Source: Desulfobacula sp. (GTDB lineage Bacteria; Desulfobacterota; Desulfobacteria; Desulfobacterales; Desulfobacteraceae). From it: a stretch of DNA of 64,000 bases. The notes beneath the pieces are model-generated. The model was not told where the DNA came from. It ran no database searches and saw nothing but the letters and a program-made list of their open reading frames with translations. The stretch lies in contig NZ_JABZFL010000074.1 of NCBI RefSeq assembly GCF_014237455.1, forward strand, positions 37,723 to 101,722. Reading direction: 5' to 3'. Below, in pieces: positions 1 through 10,200 of this stretch (positions are counted from its first letter, which is position 1; every line of letters starts with the position of its first letter). A program made the translations under genes and the position numbers.

Positions 1-2
1 CC

Positions 3-206
3 GTGTATTTCGTCATTAATACATGGAAAAAACCACCCATTCTAACCCTGGTCAGAAGAAGAGGGTTTGATTCCGAGGAGCTGGGAAATTTCAGACTTCC
101 ACAGAATCTTGAAACAGAATTTATGAAGGGAATCGGTCAATACAAGGGAGTCTATGCGGTTGAAGGAGACGTCAGAGATTGGCTCAAAAAGGAACTTGAA
201 GTTTAA
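3..206 (+). CDS. C-terminal part of an unidentified protein, possibly truncated at the window edge
   Basis: ORF at the window edge followed by a terminator hairpin at 251-290. Confidence 0.35.
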   Translation: MYFVINTWKKPPILTLVRRRGFDSEELGNFRLPQNLETEFMKGIGQYKGVYAVEGDVRDWLKKELEV

Positions 207-250
207 GTCTAAATCTTAACCACCGCCTTGAAGTTCCGTAGCCAAACGTT

Positions 251-297
251 CGGGGCAGAAATACAACGCCATGCTGTGATTTCTGCCCCGATTGTTT
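251..297. terminator. Rho-independent terminator
   Basis: CGGGGCAGAAAT / ATTTCTGCCCCG 12-bp stem followed by ATTGTTTTTT, at the end of both flanking genes. Confidence 0.75.
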
Positions 298-298
298 T

Positions 299-1156
299 TT
301 AACTGCCTTTTTTATTATTTTCTATAAAATCTTTTACCATCATTTCACCCAGCTCTTTTGAGCGTTTTGTGGCCGATTCTATGGCATTGATCATGGTGGT
401 TCGAAGTCCTCCCTGTTCCAGAGTATGGATACCGGCAATGGCTGTCCCGCCAGGGGATGCCACCCTGTCTTTGAGTTGCCCGGGGTGTTCTTTTGATTCA
501 AGCAGGAGCTTTGCAGCCCCGAGAACCGTCTGGGTGGATAAAAGCAGAGAGTCTTTTCTTGACAACCCCATTTTAACACCGGCATCTGCCATGGCCTCAA
601 CAATGATAAAGATATAGGCAGGCCCGCTGCCGCTTAATCCGGTAAATGCATCCATGAGAATATTTTCCTGGATAAAAACGGTTTTTCCAACAGAATCGAA
701 AATAGCTCTTGCAAGCGCCACATCATCCTTTGATGCGTATTCACCGGCTGCAATGGCTGTAGCACTCTCTTTTACAAATGCGCAGATATTGGGCATAACC
801 CTGATCAGCCGAAGCTCCTTGCCAAGCCCTGACGCGATGGCAGCCAGGGGAACACCCGCTGCAATTGAAATGATCAGTTTTGATTGATCAAGGGCCCTTG
901 CCGTTTCTTTTAAGACTGATCCTAAGATCTGGGGTTTTGTGGCATAGACGATGATTTCAGATTTTTTTGCCACTTCAATATTGTCTGTGGTTGTTGAGAC
1001 CCTGTATTTATGTTGAATTTCTTCTAAAAGATCTTCTGCAATATCTGAACAGATAATATTTTCGGGTTTTGTCGCCTTGGAAAGAACCAAACCACTGATC
1101 AACGCTTCACCCATATTTCCGCTTCCAATAAATCCTATCTTTTTCTCCTGCAGCAT
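299..1156 (-). CDS. proC: pyrroline-5-carboxylate reductase
   Basis: N-terminal IGFIGSGNMGEALISG Rossmann motif and C-terminal FTGLSGSGPAYIF...VASPGGTAIAGIHTLE typical of ProC. Confidence 0.95.
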   Translation of the reverse strand: MLQEKKIGFIGSGNMGEALISGLVLSKATKPENIICSDIAEDLLEEIQHKYRVSTTTDNIEVAKKSEIIVYATKPQILGSVLKETARALDQSKLIISIAAGVPLAAIASGLGKELRLIRVMPNICAFVKESATAIAAGEYASKDDVALARAIFDSVGKTVFIQENILMDAFTGLSGSGPAYIFIIVEAMADAGVKMGLSRKDSLLLSTQTVLGAAKLLLESKEHPGQLKDRVASPGGTAIAGIHTLEQGGLRTTMINAIESATKRSKELGEMMVKDFIENNKKGS

Positions 1157-1925
1157 ATTGATAGTACTCCTTAATATTATTGATTAAAATAAAGAATTTA
1201 TATTAAGACGTTCAAATTAATATAGTCAAGACAAATTATCTGGCCCTGCAGGGCAATCGGTCTGATCAGCCCGCGTTTATTGTAACGCGGCACATCATCT
1301 GTGGAATCAAACCAAATTCGCTGTTATCAGTCGCCAAGGCACTTTGTCGTTGAGAAGGGCAGAAAAGATCGGGTGGGCAACGACTTCCTGATTAAGTTCA
1401 AAGCAGAGGCAGACGAGAGTCTGTCATGCATTTATGTTTTGGGAAATAATGATTTTCAAATAAATGAATGGGCTGTCTGTTTTTCGGATTTACGAGATGA
1501 TTCGATTCTCTATTGGTTAGAGACAGGAAACGCCTCCCAAAACAATAATTTTGATTTGATATCAAATAGGATCTGCTTGGTCTTTGAAACATGTCGGTCA
1601 AGGATCAATTATAAAAATTAATTTGTATTGTTTTCATACATAAAGTATGTTGATTTTCATTGAATTGATTTGAGTAACAAAAAGAAAATGCATAAAGATG
1701 CCACGAATGGTATCCAGGCGATTGAGGTCAAAGCTTGAATAGTGAATAAGACAATATATTATTTATTAATTCAAGAATTTAACATAACCAGCAAGAAAAA
1801 ATGGGTCAAGTCTATATTTGAAACGGACGGCTTCGCGTTTGATGTTCTGCAAGGAAAACACTACATTAATGAGCATGCCAGCCTTGTTATTCGGTATAGG
1901 TCCACAAACTTTATAGGAGGAATTT

Positions 1926-2087
1926 ATGAACATAACGGACAGCGAATCAATAATTCTTTTGACGGCCTCCAATCTCGTGACAATGAGAGCGCCCGGACAA
2001 GGGATGAAACAGAAAGACCTGGTGGAAGCCACGGTGAAAATATACAAAATGCTTAAAGAAGAATTGGCAAAGGCTACCAACAAGTAG
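1926..2087 (+). CDS. small hypothetical protein (53 aa)
   Basis: ATG preceded by AGGAGG; reads MNITDSESIILLTASNLVTMRAPGQGMKQKDLVEATVKIYKMLKEELAKATNK; below the ORF-track length cutoff. Confidence 0.5.
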   Translation: MNITDSESIILLTASNLVTMRAPGQGMKQKDLVEATVKIYKMLKEELAKATNK

Positions 2088-2353
2088 TTGAGATCGCTGC
2101 AGATTATGTAGAAAGGGGTATTAAGTATTTTGTATTTGATCTCGTAGATGTTACACTAGAAGTACATTTTGTAGAACCTATTGTCTACAGATTCAAGAGT
2201 AAAAAACTCTATTATCCGCTTAAAACATCCAATACCTTCGGGGGCTCCGGTGGGATCGATCTTATTATTATTGCGCCAGTGACATTATGCAATCCACTTG
2301 TGGGGGAAGATCTTTACAGCCAGGAAAAGGAACTATATTCCCGGTATTTCTGA
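2057..2353 (+). pseudogene. possible gene remnant or non-ATG-start ORF
   Basis: Open frame ..VVEIAADYVERGIKYFVFDLVDVTLEVHFVEPIVYRFKSKKLYYPLKTSNTFGGSGGIDLIII.. without ATG; its TGA overlaps the ATG at 2353. Confidence 0.3.
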
Positions 2354-2550
2354 TGCTGGTATTCATTGTTGCCGTCTCCTCCCAGGCAATAGCCGACTGT
2401 GGTTCAGACTGTGTAAGCAGTTGTTCAGGGCTTACCGGCAAGGACTATGAGGAATGCATACATGACTGTATAAATAATTGCCTGGACAATGATCCGCCAC
2501 CGGTTCCTGACGTGCCAGCTCCAACGCCAGCAAAACCGGCATCGGAATAG
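2353..2550 (+). CDS. small secreted Cys-rich protein with twin CX3CX3C motifs (track ORF starts at 2287)
   Basis: MLVFIVAVSSQAIADCGSDCVSSCSG...ECIHDCINNCLDNDPPPVPDVPAPTPAKPASE; signal-peptide-like N-terminus, two CX3CX3C motifs, Pro-rich tail. Confidence 0.5.
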   Translation: MLVFIVAVSSQAIADCGSDCVSSCSGLTGKDYEECIHDCINNCLDNDPPPVPDVPAPTPAKPASE

Positions 2551-2721
2551 GCTGCTTTTTTTTCCGGCAGGCTATTTGAAATGTATAAAAATTTAATTGT
2601 GATTATCCCTTCTGGCCCTATAATTGCTTATTTATTTTAAAATAAAAAGTGGCATGATTGTTATAAATTCAGGTGTGAGTGTATGGAGACGGGTTTACAA
2701 GTATAATAAAAGGAAGATGAT

Positions 2722-3435
2722 GTGAAATACAAAGGATTTCAATTGCCGACATTAATCAGTGGAATATTGATTCAGCGGTATAAACGGTTTCTTGCCGATA
2801 TAGAGCTTGAAACAGGTGAAAAGGTAACAGCCCATTGTCCAAACTCAGGTTCTATGAAAGGGTGCGCAATGCCAGGATCACAGGTCTGGCTGTCAGAGAG
2901 CGATAACCCCAAAAGAAAGTATAAATATACCTGGGAATTGATTAAGGTGCCGGGAACAATGATCGGTATCAATACCCAGGTGCCCAATAAACTGGTGAAA
3001 CAATCCATTGAAAATGGTCTGATAAAAGAGTTGTCCGGCTACACGCGCGTGAAAGCCGAGGTGAAAACAAGCAGCCATACAAGGCTTGATCTGTTACTGG
3101 AAAATGAGGTTGAAGAAAAGTGCTATGTGGAGATAAAAAACTGCACTCTGGCAGAAGAAGGAACGGCCATGTTTCCGGATGCAGTGACAACAAGGGGGCA
3201 AAAGCATCTTGACGAACTGGACCGCCTTGTATCTCTCGGTCACAGGGGGGTCATTTTTTTTCTGATTCAGCGTATGGATGCAAAAGCCTTTAAACCGGCG
3301 GCTATGATTGATAAAGTCTATGCCGAAAAATTGAGGAACGTTGTGAAAAATGGTGTTAAGGTTATTGTAAGGGATACGGTCATCAGTACGCAGATGATCA
3401 GGTTGGGAAATACCGTGCCTGTGGATCTGGATTGA
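2722..3435 (+). CDS. sfsA: sugar fermentation stimulation protein / DNA-binding nuclease SfsA
   Basis: RYKRFLADIELETGEKVTAHCPNSGSMKGC...YVEIKNCTLAEEGTAMFPDAVTTRGQKHLDEL is characteristic of SfsA. Confidence 0.95.
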   Translation: MKYKGFQLPTLISGILIQRYKRFLADIELETGEKVTAHCPNSGSMKGCAMPGSQVWLSESDNPKRKYKYTWELIKVPGTMIGINTQVPNKLVKQSIENGLIKELSGYTRVKAEVKTSSHTRLDLLLENEVEEKCYVEIKNCTLAEEGTAMFPDAVTTRGQKHLDELDRLVSLGHRGVIFFLIQRMDAKAFKPAAMIDKVYAEKLRNVVKNGVKVIVRDTVISTQMIRLGNTVPVDLD

Positions 3436-3552
3436 TGGCCTGCTATTGCCAGGTAAGATGCCAATTAAAAAGATACGGTTTCATTGACATCCTACCACTC
3501 TGTAGTATGTTAGACTTGGTTATTTGAATAAAAAGTTCAATCCTGTGGAGAT

Positions 3553-4134
3553 TTGATTAAGGAGGCGTTTATGTGGGATTATACAGATAAAGTTAAAGAT
3601 CATTTTTTAAAACCCAGGAACGTGGGTGAGTTGGAAGGAGCCAATGCGATTGGAGAGTCCGGCTCTTTAAGTTGCGGTGATGCATTAAAACTGTATTTAA
3701 AAGTCAATGAGAACGAAAGAATTGTTGATGCAACTTTTATGACCTTTGGATGTGCAAGTGCTGTGGCGTCTTCATCAGCCTTGACTGAGATTATTAAGGG
3801 GATGACCCTGGATGATGCGGCAAAAATAACCAATGATGATATTTCAGATTATCTAGGGGGCCTGCCAAAAGCAAAAATGCATTGTTCGGTCATGGGACAG
3901 TCAGCTTTGAAAAAAGCTATTGCAGATTACAGAGGCATCCAGATTCTGGAAAAACCGGGCGAGATTGTTTGTGAATGCTTTGATGTTACTGATCTTGAGA
4001 TCATAGATGCTGTAAAAACAAACGGCCTTGAAACTACTGAAGATGTGACAGACTACCTGAAAGCCGGTGGCGGATGCGGCAATTGTCTTGAAAGGATTGA
4101 AGAATTAATTGAGTCTGTTAAAGCCAAAGGATAA
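3553..4134 (+). CDS. nifU: NifU/IscU-type Fe-S scaffold with C-terminal BFD-like [2Fe-2S] domain
   Basis: FLKPRNVGELEGANAIGESGSLSCGD...MTFGCASAVASSSALTEIIKG; C-terminal CECFDVTDLEI...GGGCGNC; next to nifS. Likely initiator is ATG at 3571. Confidence 0.92.
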   Translation: MIKEAFMWDYTDKVKDHFLKPRNVGELEGANAIGESGSLSCGDALKLYLKVNENERIVDATFMTFGCASAVASSSALTEIIKGMTLDDAAKITNDDISDYLGGLPKAKMHCSVMGQSALKKAIADYRGIQILEKPGEIVCECFDVTDLEIIDAVKTNGLETTEDVTDYLKAGGGCGNCLERIEELIESVKAKG

Positions 4135-4142
4135 TTCAAACA

Positions 4143-5315
4143 ATGAAAATAGTCTATACAGATAATAATGCAACAACAAAAGTCGCTGATGAAGTCATAG
4201 AAGAAATGCTTCCCTATTTTGGGGAACTATATGGCAACCCGTCTTCCATGCATACCTTTGGAGATAAGGTAGACAAAAAACTCAAACAGGCAAGACAGCG
4301 GGTGGCCGATTTGATCAATGCTGATCCGGATGAGATTGTTTTTACTTCCTGCGGAACAGAGAGTGATAATTCAGCTATTTTTTCAGCCATTAACGCCTTT
4401 CCTGAAAAAAAACATATTATTACTTCCAAAGTGGAGCATCCTGCCATTAATAAGCTTTATCAGCATCTCCAGGAGACAAAAGGCTATGAGGTAACATTTG
4501 TTCCGGTTGATGAGAAAGGACTTTTAGATCTTGATCTGCTGTATGACAGCATGACGGATAACACGGCCATTGTTTCATTAATGTGGGCAAACAATGAAAC
4601 CGGTGTCATGTTCCCCATAGAAGATATTGCAAAAAAAGCCGGTGAAAAAGGTATTTTGTTCCATACCGATGCGGTTCAGGCCGCCGGTAAAATTTCCATT
4701 GATGTGAAAAAGTGCGGTGTTACCATGTTGTCACTTTCCGGGCATAAAATTCATGCACCTAAAGGGGTTGGTGTCCTTTATATAAAAAAGGGATTTAAGT
4801 TTTCACCCTATCTGATCGGCGGACACCAGGAGAAAGGACGACGCGGTGGTACGGAAAATACCGTTTCCATTATCGGGCTTGGAAAGGCCTGCGAGCTTGC
4901 CCGTGAGAATCTGTCCGTTATGAATACCAAAGTCAGGGAACTTCGGGATTATTTACAAAAAGGTATTCTTGAGGCAATACCCGGGTCTTCGGTTAACGGG
5001 GATCTTGAGCAGAGGCTTCCAAACACCTTATCTATCGGGTTTGATGCCGTGGAAGGAGAATCCATACTGTTGATGCTGGACCGTGATGGAATCTGTGCAT
5101 CTTCGGGCTCTGCCTGCACATCAGGCTCTTTAGAACCTTCTCATGTGCTTATGGCTATGAAAGTGCCCTTTAAATCAGCCCATGGATCTATTCGATTCTC
5201 TTTGTCTCATTATAATACTAAAGAAGAAATGGATATCATTATTACAACACTCGTGCCTGTGATTCAAACGCTGAGAGATATGTCGCCCTTCTGGAAAGAC
5301 GGGAAAGTTATATGA
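4143..5315 (+). CDS. nifS: cysteine desulfurase (NifS/IscS family)
   Basis: TDNNATTKVADEV, SGHKIHAPKGVGVLYI, SSGSACTSGSLEPSHVL active-site motif. Confidence 0.95.
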   Translation: MKIVYTDNNATTKVADEVIEEMLPYFGELYGNPSSMHTFGDKVDKKLKQARQRVADLINADPDEIVFTSCGTESDNSAIFSAINAFPEKKHIITSKVEHPAINKLYQHLQETKGYEVTFVPVDEKGLLDLDLLYDSMTDNTAIVSLMWANNETGVMFPIEDIAKKAGEKGILFHTDAVQAAGKISIDVKKCGVTMLSLSGHKIHAPKGVGVLYIKKGFKFSPYLIGGHQEKGRRGGTENTVSIIGLGKACELARENLSVMNTKVRELRDYLQKGILEAIPGSSVNGDLEQRLPNTLSIGFDAVEGESILLMLDRDGICASSGSACTSGSLEPSHVLMAMKVPFKSAHGSIRFSLSHYNTKEEMDIIITTLVPVIQTLRDMSPFWKDGKVI

Positions 5316-5848
5316 TAACCCTTGACAACGAACAGGATGCGTTTGCAGATGAAATAAAGACAAGATCAGGGATTAATTTTAGTGCCTGTTTGCACTGTCA
5401 ATCCTGTGCAAACGGATGTCCGTTTTTAGAGGGCATGGATTATGCCCCCAATGCTGTGCTTCGCCTTATTCAGCTGGGCCTTGAAGAAACAGCCTTAAAA
5501 TGCTCCACCATCTGGATCTGTGTGGGATGCAATACCTGCAGCAGTTATTGCCCCATGGCGATTGACATATCTGCTGTTATGGATGAACTTCGACATAAAG
5601 CCATTGAAAAAGGGATCAAAATTGCAGAACCTGATGTGTTAAATTTTCATAACGAAGTATTGAACACGGTAAAAAAATACGGCAGAACCCATAAACTTGA
5701 GATCATGATGCGGTATAAGCTCAAGAAGATGGATCTTTTCAGTGATATGGGGGTGGGCCTTAAAATGTTGAAAAAAAGAAAACTGGATTTAACACCGTCA
5801 AAAGTTCAGGATGAAAAAGCGATTGAAAAAATCTTCAAAGGCAAATGA
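5312..5848 (+). CDS. heterodisulfide reductase subunit C-like 4Fe-4S protein
   Basis: CLHCQSCANGCP and CVGCNTCSSYCPMAIDI double 4Fe-4S motifs. Confidence 0.85.
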   Translation: MITLDNEQDAFADEIKTRSGINFSACLHCQSCANGCPFLEGMDYAPNAVLRLIQLGLEETALKCSTIWICVGCNTCSSYCPMAIDISAVMDELRHKAIEKGIKIAEPDVLNFHNEVLNTVKKYGRTHKLEIMMRYKLKKMDLFSDMGVGLKMLKKRKLDLTPSKVQDEKAIEKIFKGK

Positions 5849-6713
5849 AAACAGCCGTCAGTCCGACAGATTAAGGTTTTCTTTCTTTCCGGGGTGTTCG
5901 CTCAAAGCATCCGGGCATGAGAATACCCTGTCCTTATTGAAGTTTTGCGATAGCGTGAATATTGAACTGAAGGAGCTTGAAGACTGGAATTGCTGTGGAT
6001 CATCATCTGCCCACAGCGTTGACCGGGATGTGGCAGAAAAGCTTCCCATGAGAAATATCTCCCTGGCTCCAAAGGGAATCCCGTTAATGATCGCCTGCCC
6101 AAGCTGCCTTATCCGTATCAAGTCCATGTATTTAAAAATTAAAGGGGATGAGACTTTAAAACAGGAATATGAAGATCTATGGGGGAAACCCTTTGATGAA
6201 GATCTTGAAATCATCCATTTTTTTGAAATTCTTAATCGGGTTCGCATTGACGATTATATTGATCGTCCTAAAGAAAAATTGAAAAAATTGAAGGTTGCAC
6301 CCTATTATGGCTGCATGCTTTCCATGCCGCCGGATTTAAGATTTGAAAAAAGCTATTACGGGATCATGGAAAAGACCCTTGCAACACTTGGGGCTGACCT
6401 CATCTCTTTCGGGTATGGATCCCGGTGCTGCGGCACATACCTGTCTGTTGCAAAACCTCAGATTGCCCAGAAGGTTGTGAATGAAATTATATCCAGGGCA
6501 ATGGAAGCAGGAGCGGAGTGTATGGTAACTGCCTGTTCCATGTGCCACCTGAATCTTGAAATCCGGTGTTCGCTTGAAAATCCCATCCCGATCCTTCATT
6601 TTTCCGAATTGCTCTCAATGGCTTTGGGAGCCGAAGACCAGAAAAAATGGTTCCCGCGGCATATCGTGGATCCTGTCCCCCTTCTAAAAAAAAGAGGTTT
6701 GTTAATTTCCTGA
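5811..6713 (+). CDS. heterodisulfide reductase subunit B-like protein (CCG domains)
   Basis: FFPGCSLKASG, WNCCGSSSAHS, ACPSC, SRCCGTYLS, CSMCH: two CCG domains. Confidence 0.88.
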   Translation: MKKRLKKSSKANENSRQSDRLRFSFFPGCSLKASGHENTLSLLKFCDSVNIELKELEDWNCCGSSSAHSVDRDVAEKLPMRNISLAPKGIPLMIACPSCLIRIKSMYLKIKGDETLKQEYEDLWGKPFDEDLEIIHFFEILNRVRIDDYIDRPKEKLKKLKVAPYYGCMLSMPPDLRFEKSYYGIMEKTLATLGADLISFGYGSRCCGTYLSVAKPQIAQKVVNEIISRAMEAGAECMVTACSMCHLNLEIRCSLENPIPILHFSELLSMALGAEDQKKWFPRHIVDPVPLLKKRGLLIS

Positions 6714-6906
6714 TAACCTCAATAACCCCAACTTTTTAAATATTAAAAACAACCTTGTCTTTTTAAATCAATACCTGAAAGTATAAAAGTATTTATTGAA
6801 AGTGGCAGCATTTGATTGGAATATCAGATTATCTAACGCTACTCTATTTTAATTCTGATGTCAGGCTTGTGTTAGCAACAGATATTGTGGTCTGGTTCTG
6901 ATTCAG

Positions 6907-6937
6907 AAAGCCCGGGACTTCTATTAGTCCTGGCTTT
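6907..6937. terminator. terminator-like hairpin
   Basis: AAAGCCCGGGACT-TCTATT-AGTCCTGGCTTT stem-loop. Confidence 0.45.
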
Positions 6938-6964
6938 TAAATTCAGAGACGTTGGAAAACCATA

Positions 6965-7020
6965 ATAGACAAAGTCCGCACCATATCAGAATGGATATTC
7001 CTTACTTTTTGTCTCCAATT
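6965..7020. repeat. left copy of ~55-bp imperfect direct repeat
   Basis: ATAGACAAAGTCCGCACCATATCAGAATG...TCTCCAAT; matches 14193-14247 with 26/29 identities in the first 29 bp. Confidence 0.6.
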
Positions 7021-7200
7021 AAAATTGAATAGAATCTTGATTGATTTGATGATGTCCTCTCCCAAATAATGGATGATCAGTCTTGTAGTTTGATAAATTA
7101 TGAGATAGTTTACTGCTATCGGTTGTGAAAAAACATAGTCATGGAAGGTTTGTAATTATCCCTTTTCCAAAGAACTCTCCTGACTTAATTGAGGTGAAAT

Positions 7201-10200
7201 ATGGCAGTTGATATTCTTGGACCAAAACAAGCTCTTAACAAAGCCTTTTTAAAAATAAAGCCTCTTAGAAGCGATATTGAAAAATTTAAAACAAATGTTA
7301 AGATCCTGCTGGATCAAGTCCATGAGAGCGAGTCGGAAGAATTTCATAAAAATCTTATTTCTGATTTTCTTAAAATCACCTATTACCACCCCGATTTTTT
7401 TATCAATACCAAGGACAGAAAAGACCTTGTAATTCATAACGGGAAAGATGCCAGAGCCAGTGCCGGGGTTATAATCGAGGCAAAGAATCCATCCAACAGG
7501 CAAGAGATGGCCCAGAAAGGCAAGCTTAACACCAAAGCACTTCAGGAACTTATTTTTTATTATCTACAGGAGAGGTTTAAGGAAAAGAACATCGAAATAA
7601 AGCACCTTATCATAACCAATGTTTATGAATGGTTTATCTTTGATGCCAATATTTTTGAAAAGCTTATTTCAGCGGACAAGGGGCTGTTAAAAAAATTCAA
7701 GTCATTTGATGGAGGCAGCCTTTCAGGCAGGACCACTGATTTTTTTTATTCCGAGATAGCAAAGCCGTTTATCGATTCCGTCCAAAATCAAATCAGCTTT
7801 ACTTATTTTAACTTAAAGGAGTATGAAAAAGCGCTTAGAAACAGTGACAAAAAAGATGATAATAAGTTCATTGCACTTTTTAAACTTTTTTCTCCTCAGC
7901 ATTTATTAAAACTTCCTTTCAAAAACGACAATAACAGCCTTGACCGGTCTTTTTATTCAGAACTGCTTCATATTATCGGACTCACTGAAATAAAAAAAAC
8001 CGGCAAAAAACTGATACAGAGGGAAGAGCAATCAAACCGCAGTCAAGGAGCATTAATTGAAAGTGCCATTGTACAATTAGATACAATGGGGAAAATTTAC
8101 AGATTACAAACGCCTTATAAATATGGCGAGTCTTTTCAGGAAAAACTTTTTAATGTCGCACTTGAACTGTCCATCACATGGATCAACAGAGTCCTTTTCC
8201 TTAAATTGCTTGAAGCCCAGATAATAAATTATCATAACGGCAACAAAGAATACGCCTTTATGACCATTGAAAAAATTAAGGATTATGATGATCTCAATAC
8301 CCTGTTTTTCAGTGTGCTAGCCAGAAGGCCAAACGAAAGAAATGAGGATGTAAAGAATCAATTTGGAAAAGTCCCTTATCTTAACAGCTCCCTTTTTGAG
8401 CCGACTGAGTTAGAGCAGAGAACGATTTCAATCAGCAATCTAAGGGATGATAAAAAATTATCAATTGTTTCTTCTACGATATTAAAAGACCGAAAAGGGA
8501 AAAAGAAAAAAGGCGAAATAACAGCAATTGAATATCTTTTCCAATTTCTGGACGCTTATGATTTCAGCAGCGAAGGAGCTGAGAAAATCCAGGAAGACAA
8601 TAAGGCTCTTATCAATGCCTCTGTTCTGGGGCTTATCTTTGAGAAAATAAATGGTTACAAGGACGGATCTTTTTTTACCCCTGGTTTTATCACCATGTAT
8701 ATGTGCAAAGACACGCTGAGAAAGGCCGTTATTCAAAAATTTAATCGTGTCAAAAATTGGAATTGTTCGTCATTTGAAGATCTTAGAGAAGATTTGCATG
8801 AGTATATAAAAATCCACCCTGAAGGCAGGAAAACGCCAAGGAAAGAGGCAAATGAAATTATCAACAGCATAAAGATCTGCGACCCGGCTGTCGGCTCCGG
8901 CCACTTTCTTGTTTCTGCCTTAAATGAACTGATCGCCATCAAATATGACCTGGGGATTTTTCAGGACAGAGATGGAAAAAAAATCACTGAATATTCCGTT
9001 ACGGTTGTGAATGATGAACTCATTGTTACAAGAGACAGTGATGATGAAAACCTGTTTTTTGAATACAGACCGTCAAACAAGGAATCTCAGTGTATCCAGG
9101 AAACCCTTTTTCATGAAAAGCAGGGATTAATAGAAAATTGCCTTTTTGGAGTGGATATAAATTCCAACTCTGTCAAGATCTGTCGGCTGCGACTCTGGAT
9201 CGAACTGTTAAAAAGCGCTTACTATACTGCGGAAAGCAGGTTTTCCGAACTTGAAACCCTCCCTAATATCGATATCAATATTAAATGCGGTAATTCCCTT
9301 ATCAGCAGATATCCCCTTGATTCGGATTTGAAGGAAGCTCTGAAAAAAAGCAAGTTGAGTATCAATGCATACAAAAAGGCTGTTCATACCTACCAAAACG
9401 CTGAAAGCAAAGATCAGAAAAGGGAAATGGAGGCCCTGATCGCAGAAATTAAATCCAACTTTCAAAGCGAAATCACAAAAAATGATCCCAGAGTAAAAAG
9501 GCTCGCAAGACTCAAAGGAGCGCAGATAGACCTTGTTAAGCAATTGGAATTGTTTGAAAGAACAAAAGCTGAAGAAAAGGAGAGAAAGAAGAAACTTGAA
9601 AAACTTGAAAAAGAAATCGCTCAGATTGAAAATACCATAGAAGAAATCAAAAGCAACCGGATATACGAAAATGCCTTTGAATGGCGTTTTGAATTTCCGG
9701 AAGTTCTCAATGATAATGGTGAATTTGAAGGGTTTGATGTGGTCGTTGGCAACCCGCCATATATCAGACAGGAAGCGATCAAGAATCAAAAACCCTATCT
9801 CAAATCAAATTTCATCACTTACACAGGTACTTCGGATTTGTACGTTTTCTTTGTTGAGCGGGGGTTTCAGATTTTAACAAAAACAGGTTGTTTTTGTTAT
9901 ATCATGCCGAATAAATGGATGCAGGCGGGATATGGGAAGCCTCTCAGAGCTTTTTTCCTTGAAAACAGATTGGAAAAAATAATCGATTTCGGTGATTTGC
10001 AGGTTTTTGAAGAGGCAACCACCTACCCCTGCATCCTGTCGGCAATTAACAAACCCTGTGGAGATGATGCGGCATTTGATTCCGCTCCTGTAAAGACTCT
10101 TTTATTTAAAGATGGATTTGAAAATTATGTAAAATCGATAAACAATCAAATGAAAATTTGTGAACTTAGCGATGCAACATGGATTGTCAGCTCAGGGCCG

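Noticed and set aside
1301-1621. 106-aa ORF after proC
   Set aside because: No recognisable family, no convincing RBS, and a similar-sized ORF on the opposite strand
5858-6247. 129-aa minus-strand ORF
   Set aside because: Antisense to the HdrB-like CDS with clear CCG motifs
9208-9789. 193-aa minus-strand ORF inside the RM gene
   Set aside because: Antisense to a well-supported CDS; Phe/Leu-rich composition from complemented Lys/Glu codons
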